In this document: one piece after another, positions 34,061-43,171 of the stretch | Layout of the letters: each line of letters begins with the position of its first letter | Position numbering within the stretch: the stretch's first letter is position 1 | Assembly (NCBI GenBank): GCA_948467735.1 | Contig: CAOKFN010000004.1 | Span: 70,089 to 134,088, forward strand | DNA: 64,000 nucleotides | Reading direction: 5' to 3' | Source: an uncultured bacterium | GTDB lineage: Bacteria; Bacillota; Clostridia; Lachnospirales; Lachnospiraceae | Position numbers and translations under genes: made by a program | Notes under the pieces: model-generated | Seen by the model: only the letters and a program-made list of their open reading frames with translations | The model's database searches: none | What the model was told of the DNA's origin: nothing

Positions 34061-35497
34061 ATGAAAGTCAAAGAAAGCGAATTTATCAAACGGAAAAAGC
34101 CGATTCTGAAAAAACTGTTGGAAATGCTGTCAGGGCAGTATGCCTATGTATCTATATTGGCGACGGATTCCAAAGCGAAAAACTACATGGTTTCCCGGCG
34201 AAATACTGCGATTAGCGAGGACGGGCTGCTGACGGCCAGAGGCTTTGTGGCAAAGGTATCGGACGGAACACATTACGCGGAATACTCTTTTAATCGGCTT
34301 TCCGAGGATCAGCTGGAAGAAATATGCGGTAAAATTGCACGGACGGCCGCTTTGTCGAAAAGCGTCGTGCCTGACGGTATCGGTGAAAACGAATATTCGT
34401 TTCCCGAGGAAGAAGCTGTTGTATTTACCGACAGCATGGAATATGAGATTGACCCGGAGGAAATGGGGGATGACGTAATATTAAACAGGCTGACCGCGGT
34501 AAGGGATAAAGGACTTGCCGTCAGCGATAAGCTGTTGGACTGTTCGGCGAGATGCGGTTATCAAAAATATACAAAACTTTTTCTGTCCCGGCAGAAGGAA
34601 CTGGAACAGAGCGTGATGTGGATGACGGGCTCGATCTCGCTGGCGGCGCCGAGAGGCGATGAAATTAAGGATTATTTTAAAGGGTATTCCAACTTAGGCG
34701 GCGCGGAGGTTCTGGGGCAGATGGAGCATGATGTGGAGGAATGCGCCCATGTCACTTTGGAGCTTCTGGAAAGCGAGCCCATGGTTCCGGGGGAGTACGA
34801 CTGTGTCTGCGCGCCCGATGTGACGGGCATGATTGTCCATGAAGCCTTCGGACATGGGGTGGAGATGGATATGTTTGTAAAAAAACGGGCGCAGGCGCAG
34901 GAATATGTGGGTAAATATGTGGCTTCCGAGCTGGTGACAATGCATGACGGCGCTATGGCCGCCAGCGAAACGGCTTCCTATTTCTTTGACGATGAGGGCA
35001 CTATGGCAAAGGATACCATTGTGATTGAAAAAGGAATTTTGAAGCAGGGCATCAGCGATCTGCAGTCGGCGCTGGCGCTGGGCACAAAACCCACGGGAAA
35101 CGGCAGGCGGGAGAGTTATAAGCGCAAGGCATATACACGAATGACCAATACCTATTTCGAGGGCGGCAGCCAGAAAACTTCCGCGGAGGAAATGATTGCG
35201 TCTATTTCTCATGGTTTTCTGCTGGAAAATGCCAACAGCGGCATGGAAGATCCAAAGAACTGGGGAATTCAGTGCATGGTAAATATTGCAAGGGAGATAC
35301 GGGACGGGAAGCTGACAGGGCGCATCTTTTCTCCCGTTGTTCTGACCGGATATGTGCCCGATTTGTTAAAGTCTATTTCCATGATGTCCGAGAATGTGGT
35401 TCTTGGCGGAGGAGGTTTCTGCGGAAAGGGCTATAAGGAATGGGTGAAAGTTTCGGACGGCGGTCCCTATATCAAGGCAAGGATAAGGCTTGGTTAA
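34061..35497 (+). CDS. tldD: Metalloprotease TldD
   Basis: The zinc-binding HExxxH motif is at HEAFGHGVEMD (about residue 260). The remaining signatures are MTNTYFEGG, ENANSGMEDPKNWGIQCMVN and VVLGGGGFCGKGYKEWVKVS. TldD and TldE form a heteromeric protease that degrades unfolded peptides and matures some peptide products. 478 residues, start behind AAAAGGAG. tldE follows 65 bp later, so the complete pair is encoded. Confidence 0.93.
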   Translation: MKVKESEFIKRKKPILKKLLEMLSGQYAYVSILATDSKAKNYMVSRRNTAISEDGLLTARGFVAKVSDGTHYAEYSFNRLSEDQLEEICGKIARTAALSKSVVPDGIGENEYSFPEEEAVVFTDSMEYEIDPEEMGDDVILNRLTAVRDKGLAVSDKLLDCSARCGYQKYTKLFLSRQKELEQSVMWMTGSISLAAPRGDEIKDYFKGYSNLGGAEVLGQMEHDVEECAHVTLELLESEPMVPGEYDCVCAPDVTGMIVHEAFGHGVEMDMFVKKRAQAQEYVGKYVASELVTMHDGAMAASETASYFFDDEGTMAKDTIVIEKGILKQGISDLQSALALGTKPTGNGRRESYKRKAYTRMTNTYFEGGSQKTSAEEMIASISHGFLLENANSGMEDPKNWGIQCMVNIAREIRDGKLTGRIFSPVVLTGYVPDLLKSISMMSENVVLGGGGFCGKGYKEWVKVSDGGPYIKARIRLG

Positions 35498-35562
35498 GGG
35501 AGATTGAGCCAAGCTTTGCGGAGGGCGTTGAAGCAGAACCAAGATAGAAAGGAGATTACGTT

Positions 35563-36834
35563 TTGATCGAAAGGATAAAAAAGGGATTAAAGGAAGCGGA
35601 GATTGCTGATTATACAATAAACGAAACATGCTCCGAATCGGTGGAATGTTTTTTCATACGCCGAAATCTGGATTTGAAGCGGCGGACAAATCTTCAGGAA
35701 TATACTGTCACCGTATTCTGTCCTTTTGAAGCGTCAGGAAAGAGGATGCTGGGGGCGTCAACGGTGCAGATTTCTCCGGAAATGGACGAAGCGGAGATAG
35801 CGGCCGCTGTAAGGTCTGCCTATCACGGGGCGTCCTTTGTGAATAATCCTTGGTATGAGCTGGTGTCCGGGACTTCGAAAGAAATGATTCCGGCAGCAGG
35901 TACTCTGGCAGGCCGCAGTCCTGAAGAGAACATGAAGGATATGACGGAGGCATTATTTGCAGCCGATACGGAGGATACCGTGTTTCTCAATTCGGCGGAG
36001 ATTTTTTCCAAGCGTTTGGTACGGCGTATCGTAAACGCAAGAGGCGTGGATGTAAGCTATGAGACATGTGAAGTATCCGGGGAATATGTGGTACAGTGTA
36101 CCGCGCCGCAGGATGTGGAGACTTATCATTCGTTTTCCTATCGGGAACTGGATACGGAGGCGCTTCGCCGGGATGTGACGGAAGCGCTGGAAATGACACA
36201 GGCAAGGGCAAAAGCGCTCTCAGCGCCAAAGGCGGGAGAATACAGGGTAATCTTATCAGGGGAAGAGATGCGCACCTTTTTCCAGTATTATATCAGCCGT
36301 TCCGGTTCAGGTATGGTTTATCAAAAGTATTCCGGCTATCAGACAGGAATGCAGGTTCAGGGAAATAATATCAAGGGGGATGCGCTGACTATCACGCTAA
36401 AGGCCAAGGAGCCTTACAGCGATGAAGGAATTCCCATGAAGGATCGAACGCTTCTGGAAGAGGGCGTTCTGCGCACAATTCATGGAGGCAGCCGTTTCGC
36501 CTATTATCTGGGAATCGAGCCTACCGGAGCTTATCAATGCATTTCGGCGCCCATGGGAAGCACGGCGCTTTCCGAGATGAAATCAGGCGCTTACCTGCAT
36601 ATCGTCAGCTTTTCGGACTTTCAGATGGATTCCTTTTCCGGGCATTTCGGCGGCGAAATACGGCTGGCATTTCTGTGCGACGGGCATGAGGTAACGCCTG
36701 TTACCGGAGGTTCTATCAACGGAAACATTTTGAAGGTTCAGGAGAATATGATATTTTCAAAAGAGCGATATAAGAACGGAAATTATGAGGGGCCGTTTGC
36801 CGTAAGTCTGGAAGGAATACGGGTGGCCGGCTAA
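35563..36834 (+). CDS. tldE: TldE/PmbA-family partner of TldD
   Basis: 423 residues from a TTG behind AAGGAG. It shows the PmbA fold (INARGVDVSYETCEVSGEYVVQC, YYISRSGSGMVYQKYSGYQTG, GGSINGNILKVQENM) and lacks a HExxxH motif, as expected of the non-catalytic TldE subunit. It is adjacent to tldD on the same strand, with moxR 40 bp downstream. Confidence 0.92.
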   Translation: MIERIKKGLKEAEIADYTINETCSESVECFFIRRNLDLKRRTNLQEYTVTVFCPFEASGKRMLGASTVQISPEMDEAEIAAAVRSAYHGASFVNNPWYELVSGTSKEMIPAAGTLAGRSPEENMKDMTEALFAADTEDTVFLNSAEIFSKRLVRRIVNARGVDVSYETCEVSGEYVVQCTAPQDVETYHSFSYRELDTEALRRDVTEALEMTQARAKALSAPKAGEYRVILSGEEMRTFFQYYISRSGSGMVYQKYSGYQTGMQVQGNNIKGDALTITLKAKEPYSDEGIPMKDRTLLEEGVLRTIHGGSRFAYYLGIEPTGAYQCISAPMGSTALSEMKSGAYLHIVSFSDFQMDSFSGHFGGEIRLAFLCDGHEVTPVTGGSINGNILKVQENMIFSKERYKNGNYEGPFAVSLEGIRVAG

Positions 36835-36873
36835 GAATTGATATGTGATACTGAGTATGGAAGGTAAGCTGCT

Positions 36874-37818
36874 ATGAACGGTAAAGAATTAGGGGATAGA
36901 ATTCTCTCCAATATTTCAAAGGTGATTGTGGGAAAGGAGCGGACTGCCAGACTGCTTCTGACGGCGCTTTTGGCGGACGGGCATGTGCTTTTGGAGGATG
37001 TGCCCGGAACCGGCAAGACAAAATTGGCAAAAACGCTGGCAAAGAGCATCAGCGCTGATTTTTCCAGAATTCAGTTTACGCCGGATCTGCTTCCCAGCGA
37101 TGTGACGGGGCTGAATATCTATGACAGACAGAAAAACCAATTTGTTCTGCGCAAAGGTCCTGTGTTTACCAATATTCTTCTGGCGGACGAAATCAACCGG
37201 GCCACACCCAGAACGCAGGCCGGTCTGCTGGAATGTATGGAAGAGCGCCAAGTGACCATCGACGGGGAAACCTTCATCCCCGGCAGGCCCTTTTTTGTGA
37301 TCGCCACCCAGAATCCGGTAGAGACCACCGGCACATTCCCCCTTCCGGAAGCGCAGACAGACCGTTTTATGATGCGTCTTACCATGGGCCTTCCCGACAG
37401 GGAGGAAGAGCTTGCCATCTTGGAGAAATATAACGATAAGGAGCCTCTTTTGGAGCTGGAAAGCGTCATGACGCTGGAGGAGCTTGCGGAAGCAAGAAAG
37501 GAGGCCTCCGAAGTATTTGTGCATCAATGCGTACAGGAATATCTGGTGGATCTGGTTCATGCCACCCGAAAGGGAGAGCAGATTATCATGGGCGCCAGTC
37601 CCCGGGGAAGCCTTGCGCTTCTGCGCTGTGCAAAAGCATACGCCTATCTGGACGGCAGGGACTATGTGACGCCGGATGATATCAAAGCGCTGGCGGTGCC
37701 TGTGCTGGCGCATCGCATTGTGCTGGGATATGGCGCGGGCGCCGCCGGCAGCACCGTCAAGCTGGTGGAAAGAGTGCTTTCCTCCCTTCCCGTTCCCACC
37801 GAGGAATTTAAGAGATGA
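36874..37818 (+). CDS. MoxR-family AAA ATPase
   Basis: 314 residues. Walker A is EDVPGTGKTKLAKTLAKS, Walker B is ILLADEINRATPRTQAGLLE, sensor 1 is VIATQNPVETTGTFPLPEAQ, and the arginine finger region is SPRGSLALLRCAKA. MoxR ATPases act as chaperones for metal insertion or assembly of complexes, usually with a von Willebrand/DUF58 partner. Here DUF58 overlaps the stop by four bases (ATGA), confirming the classical MoxR-DUF58 pair. Confidence 0.93.
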   Translation: MNGKELGDRILSNISKVIVGKERTARLLLTALLADGHVLLEDVPGTGKTKLAKTLAKSISADFSRIQFTPDLLPSDVTGLNIYDRQKNQFVLRKGPVFTNILLADEINRATPRTQAGLLECMEERQVTIDGETFIPGRPFFVIATQNPVETTGTFPLPEAQTDRFMMRLTMGLPDREEELAILEKYNDKEPLLELESVMTLEELAEARKEASEVFVHQCVQEYLVDLVHATRKGEQIIMGASPRGSLALLRCAKAYAYLDGRDYVTPDDIKALAVPVLAHRIVLGYGAGAAGSTVKLVERVLSSLPVPTEEFKR

Positions 37819-38939
37819 TAAAATTATTGGTAATCGGCGTCATCGCCTACCTTCTGATTACGGGGCAGAGACAGCTGTATCGGAGGTTCTGGCATGAACA
37901 TTTGTCCGTGGACGTGTATTTCCCGGAGGATCACATTTTTGAAGGCGATCAGGGGGTATTAAAGGAAACGATTGAAAATAAAAAATGGCTGCCCCTTGCC
38001 ATGCTGAAGGTAAAGTTTACCACGGACAAACATCTGATTTTTGACAATCACGGCGGATCCCGCACCACGGATCACTATTACCGCAACGACGTATTCCGCA
38101 TCGGCGGAGGGGAGAGGGTGACTCGCACGCTGCAGTTTACGGGAGGGAGAAGGGGATATTACACCATCGATGAAATCGGCGTTATCGCCTCCGATTTGTT
38201 CCTGATGCATCAGATGATTTTAGAGCAGTCCGTGCATACGGAGCTCTATGTGTACCCCAAGCCTTACAACAGCAGCGACCTGCGCCAGTCTTTGATTCAG
38301 CTGAACGGGGAGATTCTTTCCAAACGGCGTCTGCTGGAGGATCCCTTTGAATACAGGGGCATCCGGGAATATCAGCCCTATGACGACATGCGCCGCATCA
38401 ACTGGAAGGCAACCGCCAAGACGGGGGAATTTAAAGTAAACGAAAGAAATTCCACCTCGCTAAAAAGCATCCGAATATTCTTTAATATTCAGGATGACGG
38501 CATCTTAAAAAAGGAAGACTGCGTGGAATTGTCCCTGAGGATTGTGGCGTCTCTGTGTTCCTTTTTTCTGAGGCAGGGAATACAAGTGGCCTGTTACGGA
38601 AACGGGGTGGACGTCCTGACCCATCAGCCGGTGATGATAGCGCCCAAAGCGGGAGAGGGACAGATGGACGCCGTCAATCGAGCTCTTGCCAGAGTCGATA
38701 CCGCCCAGCCTGCGGCCGGGTTTACGGAAGCCTTTGAGGGGCGGCTGTTTCGGGAAACGGGTGATACCTTTACCTGTTTTGTGTCTCCCAACCATTATGA
38801 CGATTTTGTGGAACTATTAACGCGATATCAAAAGGCGGATAATCAGTTCCTGTGGTTTTATCCGGTGACAAGCAGTCAGAGACCCGAACTGCCCCTCTGC
38901 TTGGAACGGTTTATCCGCGTGATATATGCGGGGATCTGA
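37815..38939 (+). CDS. DUF58 protein, partner of MoxR
   Basis: 374 residues. It has one N-terminal hydrophobic segment (residues 2-16), a beta-rich middle (RTTDHYYRNDVFRIGGGERV) and the DUF58 signature DPFEYRGIREYQPYDDMR followed by RINWKATAKTGEFKV near residue 180, then a VWA-like fold. Its ATG lies in the moxR stop (ATGA), so translation is coupled. The protein probably recruits the MoxR ATPase to the membrane; the client is not known. Confidence 0.9.
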   Translation: MIKLLVIGVIAYLLITGQRQLYRRFWHEHLSVDVYFPEDHIFEGDQGVLKETIENKKWLPLAMLKVKFTTDKHLIFDNHGGSRTTDHYYRNDVFRIGGGERVTRTLQFTGGRRGYYTIDEIGVIASDLFLMHQMILEQSVHTELYVYPKPYNSSDLRQSLIQLNGEILSKRRLLEDPFEYRGIREYQPYDDMRRINWKATAKTGEFKVNERNSTSLKSIRIFFNIQDDGILKKEDCVELSLRIVASLCSFFLRQGIQVACYGNGVDVLTHQPVMIAPKAGEGQMDAVNRALARVDTAQPAAGFTEAFEGRLFRETGDTFTCFVSPNHYDDFVELLTRYQKADNQFLWFYPVTSSQRPELPLCLERFIRVIYAGI

Positions 38940-38992
38940 ACATGGCAGAGGGCGGACGGCGCCCTTTGCCGTACTGCTTTAGAAAGGCTATC

Positions 38993-40231
38993 ATGAAAAC
39001 GGACAGATTTCTTTTTATCAAAGAGTTATTGACGGAGCAAATGAACCATTGGTTTTTGTTCCCCTTGGCGCTGGTTTTGATGGGAGTCGTCAGGGAGCCG
39101 GGAGAGAGCCCCAATCCGGCGCTCTGGCTTTCGCTCAGCGTACTTCCGCTGATATTTTATGCCCTGCGCCGGGCCGTGGAGAAATTCTCCTTTTTGCTGC
39201 TGGCGCATATTGTGGCGGCAGTGCTTTCCATTTCGGTGTCCACCCAAGTTTTTCCGGATGACGGCGAACTCTGCGTTCTCTGCATATTGGGCTATCTGTT
39301 GCATTCGTTCTTCCTGAAAACCATAGGAAGGCAGTCTTATACCAAACCCATGCCGCTTCCATGGGGAGTGGGAATCTCTGCGGCGGCGGTATTGATACAG
39401 CGTTGGGATCAGTGGCTTTCCTATTATTGTTTCGCCCTGATTGCGGCGTCTTCGCTGTTCCTCGTCCTTTACTACATGGATCATTATCTGGAATTTCTGT
39501 CCGTCAATAAGAGCAGTACCGGATATATTCCCGCCTTGGAAATGCTTCATTCCGGTCTGGGACTGGTCATCGGTTATTCGCTTCTGGGGGCGGCGCTCAT
39601 GCTGATCAGCACGCATTTTAGCTGGACGCTGGGATTTCTAGGTTCTCTGAAAAACATGCTCATACGGTTCCTGCGCGGTATCTTTTCCAACTTGTTTCGT
39701 GAGGAAGAGGTGGAAAAGCTGCACCCGTCCATAGGGGCCGGGCCGAATATTCCTTCCGAACAGATACCCGTTTCCAACCCCTTCTGGCTGCTGGAGGTTC
39801 TCTGGCAGGTCGTAGAATTCGTCTTTGCCGTTTTGCTGCTTTTTACGGCGGTAAAGCTTTTGATAAAATTGATACGATGGCTGGGAGGCTTTATGAACCG
39901 GGCCCACAGCGAGGATATTCAGGGGGAGGAGGCCTTTGACGTAAGAGAAAAATGCGATTTGGAGAGGGGCGGCGCAAAAAAGCCAAAAGATTTCTCCGAC
40001 GTGTTTTCCCATCGGGAACGGATACGAAGGCTGTATAAAAAGAAAATTCTTGCTTTTACGGCTAGAACCTCCGAACGGGCCCAAGGGCGTCTGGATTATT
40101 ACACTGCCAGAGAATGGGAGCGGAAAATAGAAAGCGACGGCATGGCGGATATCTATGAGCGGGCGCGTTATTCGCAGCTTGAAATGACGGCAGAGGATGT
40201 AAAAAAGATGAAAGAAGCCTGCAAAATGTGA
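38993..40231 (+). CDS. Multi-pass membrane protein of the MoxR-DUF58 operon (DUF4129-like)
   Basis: 412 residues from an ATG behind AGAAAGG at 38993. There are about 6-7 membrane helices in the first 220 residues (FLFPLALVLMGVV, FLLLAHIVAAVLSISV, YYCFALIAASSLFLVLYYM), one more near residue 290, and a cytoplasmic C-terminal helical domain (RIRRLYKKKILAFTAR, YTAREWERKI). The order MoxR - DUF58 - membrane protein - often transglutaminase is common; the tail resembles DUF4129, but I do not see a transglutaminase active site. Confidence 0.7.
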   Translation: MKTDRFLFIKELLTEQMNHWFLFPLALVLMGVVREPGESPNPALWLSLSVLPLIFYALRRAVEKFSFLLLAHIVAAVLSISVSTQVFPDDGELCVLCILGYLLHSFFLKTIGRQSYTKPMPLPWGVGISAAAVLIQRWDQWLSYYCFALIAASSLFLVLYYMDHYLEFLSVNKSSTGYIPALEMLHSGLGLVIGYSLLGAALMLISTHFSWTLGFLGSLKNMLIRFLRGIFSNLFREEEVEKLHPSIGAGPNIPSEQIPVSNPFWLLEVLWQVVEFVFAVLLLFTAVKLLIKLIRWLGGFMNRAHSEDIQGEEAFDVREKCDLERGGAKKPKDFSDVFSHRERIRRLYKKKILAFTARTSERAQGRLDYYTAREWERKIESDGMADIYERARYSQLEMTAEDVKKMKEACKM

Positions 40232-40274
40232 GGAAAATATGGCAGAACAAAGTAATCCAAGGGAGGAATTTTCC

Positions 40275-42215
40275 ATGAAAACAGAGCTGCTGGGTGAAAA
40301 GCTTGCACTTTCGGACGATATTTTGATGAAAGTAGAAAAACCGGAACGCTATATAGGATATGAGGTGAACGCCGTAGTAAAGGACAAGACTCAGGTAAAG
40401 GTTCGGTTTGCCATGTGCTTTCCTGACGTCTATGAAATCGGCATGTCCCATCTGGGGATACAGATTCTGTATGATATGTTCAATTCTATGGAGGATGTGT
40501 GGTGTGAAAGAGTCTACTCTCCTTGGGTGGATTTGGACGCCATTATGAGGGAACAGAAGATTCCTTTGTTTGCGCTGGAATCTCAGGAGCCCATAAAAAA
40601 TTTCGACTTTCTGGGAATCACAATACAATATGAAATGTGTTATACCAATATTCTACAGATATTGGATCTGGCACAGATTCCTCTTATGGCCGTAGAGCGA
40701 GGGGAGGACTGCCCCATTGTTATCGGCGGAGGACCATGTACTTATAATCCGGAACCGCTGGCTGATTTTTTTGACGTTTTTTATATTGGGGAGGGAGAGA
40801 CCAGATATCGGGAGTTTATTTCTCTATATGAGAAATGTCAGGAACAGGGACTTGACCGTGTGGAATTTCTGCGCCGGGCGGCAAAGCTTCCGGGGATTTA
40901 TGTACCGCGGTTTTATGATGTGTCTTACAGGGAAGACGGAACCATTGAGCGCTTTTTTCCTCTGGAAGAAGGGATTCCGGCCACAATCCGCAAGGAAATT
41001 ATGATGGATATGTCGGAAGGGGCGCACGCATTTTTCGATTATCCCACAAAACCCGTTGTCCCATTTATCAAAGTGACGCAGGACAGAGCCGTACTGGAAA
41101 TCCAAAGAGGCTGTATCCGCGGGTGCCGCTTTTGTCAGGCGGGGCAGTTATACCGTCCTGTCAGAGAGCGGGATGTGGAGTCTTTAAAAAAATATGCCGT
41201 GGAGCTGCTTCATAATACAGGTTATGAAGAAATTTCTCTAAGCTCCTTAAGCTCCAGCGATTATTCCAAACTGCCGGAGCTGCTGGATTTCCTTATCAAA
41301 GAATGCGGCAGACAGCATGTCAATATTTCTCTGCCTTCTCTGCGCATTGACGCCTTTTCTCTGGATGTGATGGGCAAGGTTCAGGATGTAAAAAAATCCA
41401 GCCTGACCTTCGCACCGGAAGCAGGAAGTCAAAGGCTGAGAAATGTTATCAATAAGGGCTTGACGGAGGAGGCGATTCTGAAAGGAGCGGCGCTGGCCTT
41501 TGAAGGAGGCTGGACAAGGGTTAAGCTGTATTTTATGCTGGGTCTGCCGACGGAAACGCAGGAGGATATCCGGGGGATTGCAGAACTTTCCAACAAGATT
41601 GCCGTTACTTATTTTGAAACGGTTCCAAAAGAAAAACGCGGGGGCGCGAGATGCCAGATCGTGGCCAGCACTTCCTTTTTTGTGCCAAAGCCTTTCACCC
41701 CTTTCCAATGGGCGGGCCAGTGTACAAAAGAAGAATTTTTAAATAAGGCATATCAGACAAGAACTGCTATTTCGGAACAGCTGAACCAGAAAAGCATTAA
41801 ATACAACTGGCATGAAGCGGACGCCAGCGTCATGGAAGGCGTGCTGGCGAGAGGAGACAGGCGGCTTGGACAGGTAATCCGCAAGGTCTATGAAAAAGGC
41901 GGCATTTACGATGCATGGGGAGAGTACTACCAAAATGACAGATGGCTGGAAACCATAGAAGAATGTGATCTGTCAGTGGAATTCTATGCCCACAGAGAAC
42001 GGCCGCTGGACGAAATTCTGCCATGGGATTTCATCGACTGCGGCGTGACAAAAGAATTCCTGATACGCGAGTGGAAGAAAGCGCAGAGGGAAGAAATTTC
42101 CGAAAACTGTAGACAGAAATGTCAAGGCTGCGGCGCTGCAAGATTTGGCGGAGGTGTATGCGTAGAGCCCAAAACCCCGCCGCAGACAGCGGGGCGTCAA
42201 ATGGAAGCGCTCTAA
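40275..42215 (+). CDS. Radical SAM protein of the TIGR03960 family
   Basis: About 646 residues. After an N-terminal B12-binding-like Rossmann region (FPDVYEIGMSHLGIQILYDM, VIGGGPCTYNPEPLADFFD) comes the radical SAM cluster motif C-x3-C-x2-C in RGCIRGCRFCQAGQLYRPVR (about residue 285), then SSLSSSDYS, LPSLRIDAF and FAPEAGSQRLRNVINKG. In clostridia it is always next to a DUF2344 protein and RNase G/ribosomal genes, as here. The reaction is unknown; RNA modification or ribosome maturation is a context-based inference. GGGAGG before 40275 decides the start; an upstream ATG at 40239 is also possible. The C-terminus has an extra C-x2-C (CQGCGAARFGGG). Confidence 0.87.
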   Translation: MKTELLGEKLALSDDILMKVEKPERYIGYEVNAVVKDKTQVKVRFAMCFPDVYEIGMSHLGIQILYDMFNSMEDVWCERVYSPWVDLDAIMREQKIPLFALESQEPIKNFDFLGITIQYEMCYTNILQILDLAQIPLMAVERGEDCPIVIGGGPCTYNPEPLADFFDVFYIGEGETRYREFISLYEKCQEQGLDRVEFLRRAAKLPGIYVPRFYDVSYREDGTIERFFPLEEGIPATIRKEIMMDMSEGAHAFFDYPTKPVVPFIKVTQDRAVLEIQRGCIRGCRFCQAGQLYRPVRERDVESLKKYAVELLHNTGYEEISLSSLSSSDYSKLPELLDFLIKECGRQHVNISLPSLRIDAFSLDVMGKVQDVKKSSLTFAPEAGSQRLRNVINKGLTEEAILKGAALAFEGGWTRVKLYFMLGLPTETQEDIRGIAELSNKIAVTYFETVPKEKRGGARCQIVASTSFFVPKPFTPFQWAGQCTKEEFLNKAYQTRTAISEQLNQKSIKYNWHEADASVMEGVLARGDRRLGQVIRKVYEKGGIYDAWGEYYQNDRWLETIEECDLSVEFYAHRERPLDEILPWDFIDCGVTKEFLIREWKKAQREEISENCRQKCQGCGAARFGGGVCVEPKTPPQTAGRQMEAL

Positions 42216-42373
42216 GCAGCGTGATTTTTGACAATCACGGCAGCCGCCAAATGCCTGCGGGCGCGTCACAGAGCCAACACAGCCTGCTTGACTCGCTGAG
42301 CAGCGTTTGCACAGCGACACGTCTGCTCGCGGGAATAAAAATTTTTCGTGAATAGGAAAGGATTTCATTAAAT
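42216..42373 (+). other. Structured GC-rich spacer with hairpin
   Basis: Between the radical SAM and DUF2344 genes. It opens with a small hairpin GTGATT/AATCAC at 42221-42238 and continues GC-rich with GCGGGCGCGTCAC and CTGCTCGCGGGAATAAA. It resembles the GC-rich hairpin spacers at 47888-48214 and 55140-55330. No gene is seen. Confidence 0.45.
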
Positions 42374-43171
42374 ATGAAGCTTCGCATAAAATTTAAAAAA
42401 TACGGCCCCGTCCGCTTTATCGGGCACCTTGATCTTATGCGTTTTTTTCAGAAAGCCCTCCGCAGGGCACAGATTGATGTGGCATATTCGGAAGGTTTCA
42501 GCCCTCATCAAATTATGGCGTTTGCGTCGCCCTTGGGCGTAGGGCTTGTCAGTAACGGGGAATACATGGATATCGAAATTCGGTCCATGGAACGCCCTTC
42601 TTCCATGGAATGCCCTTGTTCTATGGAATGCCCTTCTTCTATGGAATGCCAAGAAATACAGGAGCGGTTAAATGCGGTAAGCGTTCCGGGAATAGAAATT
42701 ACTTCCGTAAAAATACTGCCAGATACTGCCGGAAACGCTATGGCAAGCGTGGCCGCCGCCGGTTATACGGTACGTTTTCGGGAGGGGCGGGAACCTAATG
42801 CAGATATTGAGACTCTTTTGCCAAGGTTTCTTGAAAGAGAGCAGATTCTGATTACCAAAAAAACAAAAAAAGGAAGCAAGGAGCTGGATTTGAAGCAGGG
42901 GATTTTCCGGCTTGAATATAGGAAAAGCAGCGAAGACGGCTCAGGCGAAATATTTATGATTGTAGATGCTTCCAGCGCGGGCAATATCAAACCTTCGCTG
43001 GTCGTTGAGGCGCTTCTTGCTCAAAATGGTGAAACACTTCAAGAAAATGCTCTGCTGATTACAAGAGAAGAAATATACACTAATATCGGAACAGAACAAC
43101 AGCCCCAGCTGACGCCGCTTGATGAAATTGGGCATACGGAAGATAGATTGCTGAAAGGAAATGTATCATGA
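42374..43171 (+). CDS. TIGR03936/DUF2344 radical-SAM-linked protein with repeat insert
   Basis: 265 residues. The N-terminus KYGPVRFIGHLDLMRFFQKA and YSEGFSPHQIMAFASPLGVG are hallmark DUF2344 sequences, which accompany TIGR03960 radical SAM proteins and resemble tRNA-pseudouridine-linked folds. After MDIEI an insert of four blocks (SMERPS, SMECPC, SMECPS, SMECQE; residues about 71-94) interrupts the conserved domain, encoded by the 18-bp array at 42583-42646. Downstream the family sequence resumes (EIQERLNAVSVPGIEI). The stop overlaps the RNase G ATG (ATGA). Confidence 0.87.
   Translation: MKLRIKFKKYGPVRFIGHLDLMRFFQKALRRAQIDVAYSEGFSPHQIMAFASPLGVGLVSNGEYMDIEIRSMERPSSMECPCSMECPSSMECQEIQERLNAVSVPGIEITSVKILPDTAGNAMASVAAAGYTVRFREGREPNADIETLLPRFLEREQILITKKTKKGSKELDLKQGIFRLEYRKSSEDGSGEIFMIVDASSAGNIKPSLVVEALLAQNGETLQENALLITREEIYTNIGTEQQPQLTPLDEIGHTEDRLLKGNVS
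42583..42646 (+). repeat. Array of four 18-bp repeats inside the DUF2344 gene
   Basis: Cores at 42583 (GTCCATGGAA), 42601 (TTCCATGGAA), 42619 and 42637 (both TTCTATGGAA), exactly 18 bases apart, with spacer TGCCCTTS. In frame, six residues per unit. Confidence 0.9.
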